Assembly (NCBI GenBank): GCA_023416855.1
Contig: JAEZGU010000109.1
Coordinates: 1-12,449 of the forward strand
Length of the DNA stretch: 12,449 nt
Direction of reading: 5' to 3'
Origin: Bacillota bacterium
GTDB lineage: Bacteria > Bacillota > Clostridia > Tissierellales > Sedimentibacteraceae
Each line of letters starts with the position of its first letter. Positions within the stretch are counted from its first letter, which is position 1. This document shows positions 12,382-12,449 of this stretch, piece after piece. The translations under genes were made by a program, and so were the position numbers. The notes beneath the pieces were generated by a model. It was not told the DNA's origin. It searched no databases and saw only the letters and a list, made by a program, of their open reading frames with translations.

Positions 12382-12449
12382 ATGAATAAAGGTACAGTAA
12401 AATGGTTTAACGCAGAAAAAGGATTTGGATTTATAACTGGAGAAAACGG
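12382..12449 (+). CDS. Cold-shock protein (CspA family), 5' part only
   Basis: The first 22 codons read MNKGTVKWFNAEKGFGFITG, then EN, and continue past the window end. GTVKWFN and the RNP1-type motif KGFGFI are diagnostic for small cold-shock-domain proteins of about 65-70 aa that bind single-stranded RNA and act as RNA chaperones. AGGAGG (12370-12375) lies 6 bases before the ATG. The gene has its own consensus promoter and a long structured leader, which suggests temperature or growth-dependent control. Which csp paralogue this is cannot be told. Confidence 0.93.
   Translation, partial: MNKGTVKWFNAEKGFGFITGEN

Overview
The window is low-GC DNA with dense, short-spaced genes, strong AGGAGG ribosome binding sites and TTGACA/TATAAT promoters. 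Gene content and order (DUF2344 radical-SAM partner, rng, rplU-prp-rpmA, obgE, yhbY) indicate an anaerobic Firmicute of the Clostridia/Tissierellia type. No 16S or other species marker is present, so I do not go below that level. No CRISPR, tRNA, rRNA, transposase or integrase was seen.

Layout. (1) 1-703: the tail of an upstream reading frame overlapping a DUF2344 (TIGR03936-type) gene. (2) 704-3236: an accessory insert where many Clostridia pass directly from DUF2344 to rng. It holds a membrane-anchored unknown, a beta-rich 231-aa unknown whose ribosome binding site lies in a nested palindrome, a terminator, a small sigma-like regulator, and a truncated ribbon-helix-helix antitoxin with an intact promoter/operator but no toxin. 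(3) 3237-7456: a translation and ribosome-assembly block: RNase G, an L21 leader RNA, L21, the Prp protease, L27 with the N-terminal extension Prp removes, a terminator, ObgE and a YhbY RNA-binding protein. (4) 7469-8999: a divergent cis-prenyltransferase on the minus strand, facing away from a HAD phosphatase. (5) 9106-10847: a small unknown, a palindromic repeat, then a promoter-thyA-folA-terminator unit for dTMP synthesis and folate recycling. (6) 10858-11507, minus strand: DUF2200 preceded by a HEAT-like gene broken by a one-base frameshift, with a promoter. (7) 11753-12449: an ECF-sigma-like protein without a recognisable region 4 helix-turn-helix, a terminator, then a promoter, a long leader with a terminator-like hairpin, and the start of a cold-shock protein gene cut by the window end.

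Best leads: the orphaned antitoxin promoter that may now drive rng; the csp leader hairpin with an 8-T tract; the nested palindrome at the ribosome binding site of the 231-aa gene; the altered active-site motifs of the prenyltransferase; and the sigma-like protein lacking its DNA-binding motif. I found no multi-gene system that I can confidently call new.
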